64,000 bases of DNA from contig BCIO01000004.1 of the NCBI GenBank assembly GCA_001599975.1, forward strand, positions 1,339,434-1,403,433, read 5' to 3'. This document shows positions 12,512 to 24,956 of the stretch, in pieces (position 1 is the stretch's first letter; every line of letters starts with the position of its first letter). The notes below the pieces were generated by a model that was given only the letters and a program-made list of their open reading frames with translations, made no database searches and was not told where the DNA came from. The translations under genes and the position numbers were made by a program. Source of the stretch: Cystobasidiopsis lactophilus. Its lineage: Eukaryota; Basidiomycota; Agaricostilbomycetes; Agaricostilbales; Chionosphaeraceae.

Positions 12512-13070
12512 ACCGCCTTTTGCGCCACCTAACTCGGCAGCACACTGGCTGCTCTTGCCTCCTCCCTGCACTTCGCCATGCGCCACTTGCACCATGACGG
12601 CTCGTCATCAATCCATCACGCACTCATCCTGCACACTCAGCAACAAAAATGCATGGCCCACCATGTCCTCCCACCATCTGTACGCCTCACCAATGCCCCA
12701 AACCACTCTCTAAAAAGCAGTCTATTATCTCGCACCCAGCTTGTATTTCTTCTCGTCGATCTCACCTTGTTCAGTTCTTTCTCTGTCCATTCGGGCACAC
12801 TCCTTTTTCCTCTGTTGAACATGATGGCAAAAAAAGCATGGTTTGGTCCTTTTGGTACATGCGTGCTAGAATTACAATTGTCAAGCCTTGTACACGATCT
12901 ACGCTTTGCAAACCCATGCAGCGGCGGCTGCCGACTGATTGACAAACACGTCGCTGCTCCTCCGTTGTCGGCCCGGAGGGCTCGGCAGCTTGTTGCCTCG
13001 GCGGAAGCGCGCTGGAGGGCAAGTCTGCCAGTGGCCCATCTGGATAGTCTTGTCGCCATGGTAGGCTGAG
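12512..13070. other. 3' region between two convergent genes
   Basis: No gene recognised. It contains the 3' region of the Ser-rich gene and probably the 3' end of ELP3. A long minus-strand open frame overlaps here but has no domain and biased composition. It might be a C-terminal extension of ELP3, but I consider untranslated sequence more likely. Confidence 0.4.
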
Positions 13071-13136
13071 ACATTAAAGCATTTTCTTTGAAGAGGCTTG
13101 TGAGATTGAACGCTGTGAGGAGCAGGACGCAAAGAC

Positions 13137-15460
<2,324 letters not shown>

Positions 15461-15715
15461 CTTTGAATCAGGCGGCTGAGGAGGAAGACTCGTCGAAAAT
15501 TGAGTCGAGATGAGCGAGCGGGTGGCAATCGCGCAAACATTGGTCGGAAAGCTTGAGGTGCGTCAGAAAGCGTGGTTGTGATTCTGATCCTGATTGCACG
15601 CGGAAGTCTGCCGGAGACAAGCCCATATTCAAATCCCTCTCCACTCGTTATGCCCGCACTCCCAGACGCGACGGAAGGCCACAGATAGGAAGCACATGCC
15701 CGCGTTGCATGAAGG

Positions 15716-16292
15716 TCACAACGGACAGCTAAGTTGGGTGATGATGATTTCTGGTTGTGCGTTAGCATTTTGAGTGGCGTTAGAAAATGGTGGCTCACCT
15801 TCAGCAACCTCTTGCAACCGAGGAGCAATTTTCTCACAATACACCGGATGCTTTGTATACTTGACAAGGTCCTGTAGATTTAAGGGGATGAACATCATCG
15901 TCTCAAGGATGTCGTAGATCTGGCGCACTTCTTCTGCATTGAATGTAAGCACACAACATATCGTGAAGCCCCTAGTAGATGTAGAGCAGGCTGAATCAAG
16001 ATTGATCGCCGAAGACCTGATGCAGTCTATCTTGGAGAACCTGGAAACGACAATGAGGGCCTGTTCTTCGATAGAGTTGAAGACGCAAGAGGGCTTACTC
16101 CGAAAGGAACTTTGGAATTTCGTCGACGAGGACGGCTTGGGACTTTGAAGCTTTGGGCCTGACTAGGATCTGGCTACCAAGGTCAGCTTGTGCCAGTCTG
16201 GAAGGAGAGGATGCGGTGCGGACAATACGTTGGGTGATGATATCTGCGACCGGCGCATTAGTCTTGGAGGAATTCTTGCGGACGAAAAGCAT
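15716..16292 (-). CDS. Small hypothetical protein
   Basis: I do not recognise this protein. Exon 1 (16099-16292) encodes MLFVRKNSSKTNAPVADIIT through VDEIPKFLS. A 58-nt intron (16041-16098, GTAAGC..CCAG) joins in phase to EFSKIDCIRSSAIN. The frame then stays open through a helical segment (EEVRQIYDILETMMFIPLNL), VKYTKHPVYCEKIAPRLQEV, and ends LSCPL at 15716. An optional intron near 15765-15805 (GTGAGC..CCAG) keeps the same stop. Length is about 150-190 residues. The N-terminal basic and hydroxylated residues could be a mitochondrial signal, but this is weak. It sits head to tail upstream of ELP3 with about 255 bases between. Confidence 0.5.
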
Positions 16293-17334
16293 AACGAAAG
16301 GTGAAGTGGCAGAAGGGAGAGGTGAAGAGGTGGTGGAAGAGGAAAGAGAGGGAGAGCAATTATCATAGGCAATCAGCCGGCGAGTGTTTTCAATGCGATT
16401 CTGAGAATGGCCACATGAGACATAAAGCAAGGCAGGGTGGGAAGGAGTATCAGCTGGTCTGTAACGTCGTGCTTGGTTGCCCCTAAAGTTCTCGTCTTTG
16501 TGAAGTCTGCGTTCAGCGGAGTTCGATAAAATCGAGGGACGCTCGTTTGGTTGCCAAATGTGACGCCCAGCTCAAGCTACAGGACAATAGAAGGGGTCGA
16601 GAGCATTTAGGCAACGCAAAATATAGGGCGAGCAAGGCGAGGGGGTCTCTCGAGCGTTCTGGGCGTGCGTTCGGACGGCTGAAGAAGTGCCTTCTGAGCC
16701 AAATCCGATTTCCTCGAGAGGCTTATCATTTGCGGGTCGGACGGCAGAACAGAGGCCGCAGCAAAGGATGTCATCACCAATAAGGCTTTTACGGGTCAGG
16801 TCGGACCGTGGGCAAGTGGGCAAGACGGCGAAAGACTAACGAGTCTTGTCGGCTTGTCGACGCCACGCGGTCGCCACATCTTGGGACCTAGAGCAGATTG
16901 GTCAGGCAGGAGCACTTCGCAAGGCACTTCGCAAAGATGTAGCCAAGAGTCGGTGGCGTTCAAAATCAGCTCCAAAAGGCGGCCGTTTGCGTTTTTTTGG
17001 GCTGCATCTTCCACTTGTGGCGCGTCGATTCCTTTCAGATGCCTTTTCGACCCTTCAGATGAATCTTGGGTCGAGTGTGGGTGGATAGCAGGTCCTTGAG
17101 CCCACGAAAAGGCACACACTCGCTACCCGTGGCAAATGGCCTCCTTTGCGCGCCTTCGTCCTTCCGCGGACTTCCTAATCACCAAATGAACATGCTGTGC
17201 TTGGGGCTTTGTTTCGCACGCAAAATGTCTGTTGGAGTCAGGCCACGAAGAGCCTTGCTCGCCTTGCTCTCCTTGAAAACACCCCTTCCTCTCCTTTGCC
17301 CCTGCCTGTCGTTTATCCGGCTGCTGTTCTCGCG
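16293..17334. other. Divergent intergenic region, about 1 kb
   Basis: This lies between a minus-strand and a plus-strand gene start. No coding sequence was supported. A short direct repeat of GCACTTCGCAAG-like sequence lies near 16913-16935, and a pyrimidine-rich run (CCTTCCTCTCCTTTGCCCC) lies just before the flavoprotein ATG. Confidence 0.45.
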
Positions 17335-19723
17335 ATGCTAGGCGCGATACTAACCGTCGCTTTGTTGTGCTCTCGCGGCGTTCTCGCTGCCGTGACTGTC
17401 GCGTCGCCAGACCCTTTGGCGGCAGCAGCGACGCACTCCAAAGCCGCCTTCGGCTATCCTTGGACGCAGCCCTGCTTCTCCAAGTTCTCCGGAAACCTCA
17501 ATAACCCTTCGAAAGACCAGCCAAAGTGTGCAGAGGTTGAGGCAAATTACGATGTCAACTCCAACATCTCGGCCGCGTTCGGGGGCTTCATGATCCCAAA
17601 GTATGTCCATGAGGAGCCTCTCAAAGAGGTTGCTCTCAATTGTGATCGTAGCTGGGCCACTTGCCAAGCCAAGAACCAAGGCTGCCTGCTTGACTACCTG
17701 AATCACACCAACCCCGCCGCAACGCGCGGGAAGACTTGTTACCAGGGCTCTGTGCCTCCAGTCTATGTACGTGTCTAAAAGGCCGACCGGATTAAAGGCC
17801 ACTCCATCTCAAAGCCACTGCAGATCGAAGCCGAGACCGTGGCGGATGTCCAGCTGGCAATCGCTCTGGCATCCGAATACTCGCTTCCCCTCACCATCAA
17901 AAACACCGGACACGATTACCTCGGCCGCTCATCGGGACCCAAGACGTTGGGCCTGTGGACTCACAAGCTCCGCAACATGACCTTTGACGAACGCTTTGTC
18001 GGTGCTGGCTGCAAAGCGTCAACCGGGAAGGCATCAATCACTGTTGGCGCTGGTGTTCAGTTTGGTCAGGCCCTGGATTTTGCCGAAGCCCACAATGTCA
18101 CGATCGTGACAGGTGCCAGTCCTGGAATTGGTTACTCGGGTGGTTGGATTTCCAACGGTGGCCAATCTCTGTTAACCAACACGCTTGGTCTGGGCGTCGA
18201 CAATGTCCTCCAGTTCAAGGTCGTTTTGGCAAACGGCAGCTACGTCACAGCATCGAAATGCGAGAACCAAGACCTGTTCTTTGCCTTGGCCGGAGGTGGT
18301 CCCGGGACTTGGGGCGTCGTGATCGAGTCCACTCATCAAGTGCATCCTCGCACTCCGGTCCAATATGCCTTCTGGGTTTTTAGCACTCCAGCTCCTGCGA
18401 ACAACGCTTCCGTTAACTTGGGTGAGCGCTGGACTGAACCAGCTCAATCTTCTCGTGGTGACGAATGGCGACACGCAGACTTCAGCTACCAGTTCTCGGA
18501 CTACATCATCAACTCTAGTTTGGCTTGGGTTGAGCACGGATGGGGTTCGTGGACTCTCAGCTTCAATAACGCAAGGCTGACATGTTCGGCAGGCGGGTTT
18601 GTCGGAATCGACCCTCTAGTCGGAGCCTTCAATGAGCTGGTCTTTGTCAGCTCCCGACAGAATCCCACCGCAGAAGAGGAGTTTTCAGCGGTTCAGAAGT
18701 TTGTATTGAGCTTAGCCGACCAAGGGTCTATCATCGCCGTCAATCAGCTGGGCAGCTTCGGTGGGCCTCAACGCTGTAACAAGCTCTCGGGTGCGCACTG
18801 AACATTCCACCACAGACAGCTACTATACAGCTTTTCATTCCATCATTGCGCCCGACAACGGACCCATTGCGCCTCGTCAGTGTCCCTCATTGAACTCAGC
18901 CTATCGCTCTGCTGATGTTCAGCTCCAGTCAGCTTGCCCGTCACCAGTACGTCTGCAGGCTTATGACCTTTCATATCAATCTCATCGTTATGTTCAGTGG
19001 GCTCGCGTCTGGTCCCGAAAGCCAACTTCGACACACCAGCGGCCCTCGCCAAGACCAGAGCCGCCACCCGGGAAGTGTTGAAAACTATGACGCCCACGGA
19101 CGGCAACACTTTGACCTATGGCGGACCTCTTCAGCTGCTTTATATTAGCCCTTACAACACGCCATCGACGGGCTTCACGTCTGAAACACCCGTGCGCAGT
19201 CTCTTGTGCCACAAGGGACCATTGAACTCAAAACACTGCCAGGCCTGGAGAGACGCCGTCTTGCATTACACCTTTTACGGAGCGTGGTCAGTTCCGCTGA
19301 CCTCCCATGTCGCCAATCGCTCCGCCGTTCCTGACCCACCTGACAGGAACTTCGATGCGAGTCTGAGCGACATCAAAGCCGCCTACTCCAAAGTCGACAA
19401 GGGCGTCTCCATCCTCACCGAGCTCGCACCGAACGCTGGAGCTTATCTCGGCGAATGCAGCGTGCGTTGACTTTTTGGAGATTTCGATGTAGCTGATGAT
19501 GGATCGGCCTCCGTAGGTGCACCAACCCAATGCTCCACAGAACTTTTGGGGAACAAAGAACTATGAACGATTGCTGAGCATCAAGCATCGCGTTGATCCC
19601 CATGTGCGTGATAGCCTTCCCCTGATAAGAGTTGCCAGCTCAGCCATGCTCCAGAACGTCTTTCAAGTCTGGCACGGCGTTGGCTACGACCCAGCCTCGT
19701 CTAAGTTCTCGTGCTATGTCTGA
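17335..19723 (+). CDS. Secreted FAD-linked oxidoreductase, berberine-bridge (BBE) type
   Basis: A flavoprotein oxidase of the VAO/PCMH superfamily; the substrate is unknown, and family members oxidise sugars, alcohols or secondary metabolites. The ATG at 17335 begins a clear signal peptide (MLGAILTVALLCSRGVLA). The FAD domain shows TIKNTGHDYLGRSSG, whose His is the usual covalent FAD ligand, then TGASPGIGYSGGWISNGGQ and LAGGGPGTWGVV. The position that is Cys in bicovalent enzymes appears here as Ala/Ser, so flavin is probably tied through His only. The C-terminal BBE segment is PQNFWGTKNYERLLSIKHRV then VWHGVGYD, ending at 19723. Introns were found at 17767-17823 and near 18760-18800, 18940-19000, 19460-19515 and 19600-19660. 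N-glycosylation sequons (NMT, NVT, NGS) fit secretion. It ends about 8 bases from the racemase gene on the other strand. Confidence 0.85.
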
Positions 19724-19731
19724 GCGCCTCG

Positions 19732-20869
19732 CTAGACTCCTTCTCGTTGCAATCCGATAGGTCGCCCCCGCACTCGCGATTGCCTCGCCTTTCCATCGAA
19801 TAGATTTCGCAGAAGCAAATCTGGAGTACACTCTGCTGATCTGCTTAGCTGGTTTTTCCTCCGAGCAACTGGTCGGGTGAACGCACACTCTTCCGCGTAG
19901 GTGCCCGTTCGCGCGGTGTGCAGCCCGCATCGAATCAAGCCCGCCAACAATTCAACGCCACTTGCCATCGCATCGACGAGAACTACATTGGGCAAAGCCG
20001 ATCTGATGCCCTTTTCCATTCCTGCACAGCGGCATGAGAACGAAGGGCAAGAGCGAAAGAGTATGAGCTTGCCCGCGAACTTGGCGCCGCCCATAATCAA
20101 GACGTCTGCTCCCTTGTCCACGGCAGATTTAGACGCTTCAACTAGCCGGTCGAGAACAGCATCTTTGGTGAGGCCTTCTGCTTCCGCCATATTGCTCAAA
20201 ACAGGGAACACGCCAGCGGATCGTGGGCCAAACCCAGCCGTGTGGACAGCTTCGGTGAGCATAGGCTTCCATTTGGTGGAGGTAGCTTCAGAAAGAAATT
20301 AAGCTGTTGCATATGATCCCGCTGCGAGATTGACTGCTCACTGATAATGGCAAACTGGCCGCCCACTTGGGGCGCTTAAGAATCGCGTACGAAATGGCAA
20401 AGACTGGAGCTCACACAAAGCAGCGTGTGACAAAGAGGCCTCTAGGATGCCCACTACCGGCTGCCGCTTCGGCAAGGACTCTCGGAGGGTGTGGATGAGA
20501 GGATGGCCCGAAAAGCAGGCCACCAAGATACCGTCAATCTCCTCTAATAAAGGGTGCTGTAGAATCGCTGGTAAGCAAACCGCCGCGCTGGTGATCTCAG
20601 TCGAGTGTCTGGAGAGAGCGCCCGGTGAGAGGGCGCTTGTGTGGCGCTAAGTTCGGGAACCTACGAAGTGATGTAAACTGGAGCGGCGGGAGCCGGCGCA
20701 GTGAAAGGGACTAGCTCAACGTCTTTGGACAGCGTCCCATCCAACGATCTGGTGTAAATCAGGGTATGAGGTCGGCACAGCGGATCTGGGGGGGCAAAGA
20801 GGTGAAGAACCGGAGAATGCTCTCTGTGACATCCTGCGAGCAGTTTGGATTGACCAAGAGCAACTTCAT
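19732..20869 (-). CDS. DCG1: Hydantoin/allantoin racemase (Asp/Glu racemase superfamily)
   Basis: Likely interconverts enantiomers of allantoin or another 5-substituted hydantoin in the cytosol, feeding purine nitrogen breakdown. The ATG at 20869 gives MKLLLVNPNCSQDVTESIL. Intron 1 (20749-20810) joins in phase to RSLDGTLSKDVELVPFTAPA. Intron 2 (20607-20664) gives YITSHSTEITSAAVCLPAIL. The first catalytic Cys is in LVACFSGHPLIHTL. A further intron, 20022-20072, begins GCAAGC (a GC-AG intron) and joins GGAKFA to GMEKGIRSALPNVVLVDAMA. The position of the second Cys of bacterial enzymes reads GGAKFAG here. The very C-terminus after LLAGLIRCGLHTARTG is uncertain, so the stop at 19732 is approximate. 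It shares a 275-bp upstream region with the NCS1 permease. Confidence 0.85.
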
Positions 20870-21144
20870 TGATTGCTTGGTGCAGCGTAAAGGGTCCAAG
20901 CAGCAATGGGCGTCAACGTCGGAAGACTTTCACAGTGGCAAGAGCGACAATCTGCACCCGTCTGGACATCAGATCCGAGCTGCTAGACGACGAGCCCGGG
21001 GACGTGCAAAGGCCACAGAAACGTAGCTGCTCAACTATCAAGCACTTTGAAAGTAGCCAGCATTCGGCAATGGACGTCGGCGGCGAACCGGGTGCATTCG
21101 ATCCAAACCTTCCGCAAACGACGATGGGCGCGCCGCCGCAATGA
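20870..21144. promoter_or_regulatory. Shared divergent promoter of racemase and NCS1 permease
   Basis: There are 275 bases between two start codons facing away from each other. The products plausibly act in one pathway, so co-regulation is expected. In fungi such genes are often nitrogen-regulated through GATA factors; this is background knowledge. I did not identify a definite operator. Confidence 0.5.
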
Positions 21145-23189
21145 ATGGGCGCCGAGGAGTTCGCCCTAATGCCATTGTTGAGCACTGAAGAAACCAACGA
21201 AGCCGGTGATATGGACCGAGAACCTCTGCTAGGCTTCGAGAAGAGCCCTGCTCCCCTGGACAGCCAGAGATTGTGGTTTAAAGCAGTCCAGCTGCTCGAG
21301 TTATCAGCGTACGCGCGCTCGATAAGCTTTTCTAGTGTATTCTCACAGCATCGCAGGCCAAAGGATGCGGAAACCAATAGAGATCTGCTACCTGTTCCCG
21401 AAAGCCAAAGGAAGTGGCGTGCGTGGAACTTTGGGAGCTTCTGGATTGGCGACTCCTTCAACCTGAATGCACGTACCTTCTCTGATGATAAGTATACTGA
21501 GAGACCTAACACAGCAAGGCAGACGCTGATGATATCGTCGAGCTTCCTTCTTAGTGGCCTCAATTGGTGGCAAGCTTGGACCGCGATAGTACTGGGCTAC
21601 GCGTGCTCAGCATGTTTTCTGGTTCTGAACGGGAGGCAAGGCGCTGTATATCACATCAGCTTTCCGGTCGCTGTCCGAGGCAGCTTCGGGATCGCGGGGT
21701 CTGTCTGGCCCGTCGCCAATCGGGCATTCATGGCTTGCATTTGGTGCGGCGTTCAGTCCTGGGTAAGCGAAGTCTCGTCCAGAGAAAAGCAGGTCTGAGT
21801 CTCAACAGATTGGTGGCAAAGCTATTTTCGTTTTCGTTCAAGCTGGCTTTCCGTCTATCGTCGACCTTCCCAATCGTATACCCAACTCTGGAACGGACAC
21901 AGCGCATCTTCTCTGTTTTCTGGCATTTTGTTGTGTACAATGTGAGCTAAGAGCACATTGCTTGATTAAGGTTGCTGATCTCATCCCCAGCCATCCCCAT
22001 CTTCTTTCCTGTTCATCGCATCCGGCATCTATTCACGATCAAAGCTGTGGTTGCCCCATTGGCTGGCGTTGCTTTCTTCCTGTGGTGCACTGCAAAGGCT
22101 GGCGGATTGGGGCCTCTCTTCGCGCAACAGCCGGTATCGTTGCCATCGTCGCAGCTGCGCTGGGCCTATATCAACGCTGTGACGGCGTGCATCAGTAACA
22201 TGAGTACCATGATGTGCTCCAATCTTGATGTGACGGTGAGTGGCGCAACATAGGGCCAGATGTTGTGCTGACGCCGCTCGAATAGGCTCGAGCTCGCCGT
22301 GTGTCTGATGCAACCTGGCCCCAACTTATCGCTGTGCCAGTCTGCTTTGGAGTGGTCTCCTTGATGGGCATCGCCATCAGCTCCAGCTCGACTGTGCTGT
22401 TTGGCACGACTGTTTGGGATCCTCTCGAGATCTTGGGCAGGTTTCTCGAGGGCGAGCCGAAGCCCATCGTCAGACTTGGCGTGGGCCTGATTGCGGCCTC
22501 ATTTGTCCTGTGCCAAGTGGGAGTCAATGTGTCGGCGGTGAGCTTCTGTACTCCCTCACCGACTGTTGACATCTGACAGTTGAGCCCAGAACACTATTTC
22601 GGCCGGGCAAGACCTTACGGCGCTCTTCCCTCGCTTTCTTTCAATACGAAGAGGCGGCTATGTGGCCATGGTGGTCGCCATTCTTATCTGCCCATGGAAG
22701 CTACTCCAGTCCTCCAGCACCTTTCTGCTCTACTTGTCTGCGTATTCCGTGTTCCTGTCCTCCTTCATCGGCATAATGCTGGTCGACTACTGGCTTGTCC
22801 GCCGCGGTACCCTGATAGTCGCCGAACTGTACGAAGAATCAAGCTTCCCGAAGATCAATTGGCGCGCCTACGCTGCCTATGTTTGTGGCCTGGCTATCAA
22901 GTCTGCGCTTTATTTTGCTGTTGGATTGAACACCTTTCTGACGTCGCCACAGCCTCCCAGGGTTTTTGGCTGTGACAAGCGATGCAACGATGTCGCAACT
23001 GGCGTTGCAGAGCTATGAGCTCGCCTTCTTTACCGGTGTCTTCATCTCGGGAAGTACGCATCATGTCTCTGATAACACCTGCTGGGGCTTTAACTGATGT
23101 CTTCTTCGACAGCCGTTTTCTACGCGCTGAATCGCATGTACCCTGAACGAGGCTCTCGGTTTGGACAGCCGTTCGCAGAAGTACCATAA
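21145..23189 (+). CDS. NCS1 family permease (allantoin/uracil/purine type)
   Basis: A plasma-membrane symporter of the nucleobase-cation-symport-1 family, importing allantoin, uracil, hydantoin or a related ring compound. The ATG at 21145 starts a cytosolic acidic N-terminus. The family block follows: DLLPVPESQRKWRAWNFGSF and WIGDSFNLN, then transmembrane segments (LLSGLNWWQAWTAIVLGYA, FPVAVRGSFGIAGSVWP). After a GTAAGC intron come IGGKAIFVFVQAGF, then IPIFFPVHRIRHLFTIKAVV, ISNMSTMMCSNLDVT, GRFLEG and VGVNVSA. Later segments include GGYVAMVVAILICPWKLLQS and IMLVDYWLVRRGTL. It ends SRFGQPFAEVP at 23189. Between NLN and the expected T(L/W)MISSS there are 54 extra in-frame bases (21465-21518), either an 18-residue insert or an intron with a non-standard start. 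Substrate choice among NCS1 members cannot be read from the sequence. Confidence 0.88.
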
Positions 23190-23421
23190 TGTAGCATCTA
23201 TGACGGGGCGTTTACGACTTATAGAGGGTGTAGAAGGTGGCGATAGAGGAGCGCAACCATTGCATGAAGATTAGTGGCGCAGTGCTGGCCGCTCGCCCTC
23301 CCTTCCGCAAACTCGCCCCTCCGCTTAAGCCGCCTGCTTGCGTAGTTCCTCCAACATCGACCATAAGCCATAGTGTAGGGCTTGCGGGAACGAGACTCGT
23401 GAGCGGCTGGCGAGCATGGAA

Positions 23422-24212
23422 TCACTTTCGAATTTTCAGCGCGCGAAAGACCTTGCCGAGAGCGGCTGCTGCGTTGGGGTCTGCGCTCGCTTCTGTCCAA
23501 GCAGGAAGGCTGTGCACCCAGGGTGGCGAAACGCATTCCCACTTCTCGTCGTCGACGGGCGTGGTGGCGCCAGATGCTGGCTCCGATGAGATAGGCGAGG
23601 GAGAAAGCGAGGGAGACAACGCTGGCGTAGTCAGCGCGCTACCTTCGAGAGGAGAAGAAAGCCCGGAGCTCGACGGGGATGGCGGCAGACTGCTGCGCGC
23701 AAGGTCTACCGATGGCGAAGGCACGACCAGCCATGGAGCTTGGAGCCCGGCACTTTTGGCCTGGAGCGCCTGCGAGGGAGAGGAGGGGGCCAATGATCCC
23801 CTCAAGGCGGCTCGAAGATTCTCGATCCCCTCTGAGTCGGGTCCTTTCTTCTGAAAGGGAAGCCGATCCTTCAAAGGGTTGTCCTTGAGTACTTTGTCCT
23901 CAGAGATGCTTCGGAGCGCCTTTATTGACTTCTGCATAGCCAGACGCTGAGCCTGGCGGCGCGCCTTGCCGGCCATGTAAGAGTCGTGCGAGGTGGAACG
24001 GCTCGTGAAGGACGGGCGCCGCTGGATGCTTTTAGCGGGCTCTGGCCCAATTTTCGAAGACCCGGCCGCTGTGAAAGTCGACCCTAGGGCTCTCGGAAGG
24101 TAGTCGACTGCAAGTTTATTGGGCTTGGGCCGAGAAGGCGACGACTACTACTACTGCTGCTACCACTATCCCGATCTGTCGAGCCGAGGGAGCAAGCACC
24201 GAGCGCAGCCAT
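23422..24212 (-). CDS. Basic N-terminal, Ser/Pro-rich hypothetical protein
   Basis: I do not recognise a family. The ATG at 24212 (MAALGACSLGSTDRDS) is joined by a 56-nt intron (24108-24163, GTAGCA donor, TTGCAG acceptor) in phase to VDYLPRALGSTFTAAG. The frame then runs unbroken to 23422, giving 244 residues. The middle holds a basic helical segment (MAGKARRQAQRLAMQKSIKA) likely to be amphipathic or nucleic-acid binding. Next comes a Ser/Pro/Thr-rich disordered stretch (LPPSPSSSGLSSPLEG), and a short C-terminal block (DEKWECVSPPWVHSLPAW) ending KVFRALKIRK that looks more ordered. The clean splice extension supports a real gene, while the plus strand of the same region is also open without motifs. 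Location and partners are unknown. Confidence 0.6.
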
Positions 24213-24956
24213 GGCAAAGTAGTGACGGCGTTCGGCTGCGAAACGGTTACCATCAGGGTGGAAAGCTTGTGGCCTTGAACAAAAGGCCGCCGTACCGACT
24301 AGGTTTCCTTTTCAAAGGACAAAAGCCGCAAAAGAGAACACTTCTTTTGGTGCTTGACGAGTCGGTGGTGGCAGACTGACAGGAAGAGGAACCAGCAAAG
24401 AAGCCAACGGCCTGCGCGCGACTCGCAAAAAGAAATTTTGTCGCTGGCATGTGAAATACTCGGAAGCCGCCCCGCGTGTGTCAGCAGTCATCAGCGCCCA
24501 AAAAGCTTAAATCTTTGCCGCGAGGCGCGGTGGGCAACGGCAGAGGGCATCCGACAGCCCATGGCCGTTGGTGACGAAGGATGGAGGCTCAGGGTTGGAA
24601 GACCGACTTCGCGACCTTCTCGATTCATCCCGCCGATGCCTTCCCTCGAGCAAGCTGGGCCACGATCATCGAGGATGGTGATCGCAGCGTCTGGCAGCGT
24701 CTGGCCTCTGCCGACGGCGAGAAAACTTGCGCGATCTGGCAGATCTTCAAGATGGCGTGCTTTATTTTCGGCGCGGCTCCCTCTTTTGTGTGACCGATGA
24801 CAGGAAAAACCCGGAGGGCTTCCATAGATACTGTCCATAGCCGAGGCGCGTCATGAGTCGTGTAAACAAAGGGGACCTCGGTGAATAAGGCCTTTTGTGG
24901 CTGGACACGGTTCCTCGAAGTTTGCCTCCGTGCTTCCACCAACGATGCTGATGACC
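24213..24956. other. Divergent intergenic region, about 0.7 kb
   Basis: This lies between the start of the basic protein gene (minus) and the MDR reductase gene (plus). Overlapping frames exist on both strands, but none has a motif or coherent splice sites. It is presumed to hold the two promoters. Confidence 0.45.

Noticed and set aside
16900-16940. Short GCACTTCGCAAG direct repeat as a possible CRISPR or operator array
   Set aside because: Only two near copies a few bases apart; no spacers and no further units.
23237-23854. Plus-strand open frame of about 205 codons
   Set aside because: Composition and lack of splice links suggest a shadow of the minus-strand gene 23422-24212.
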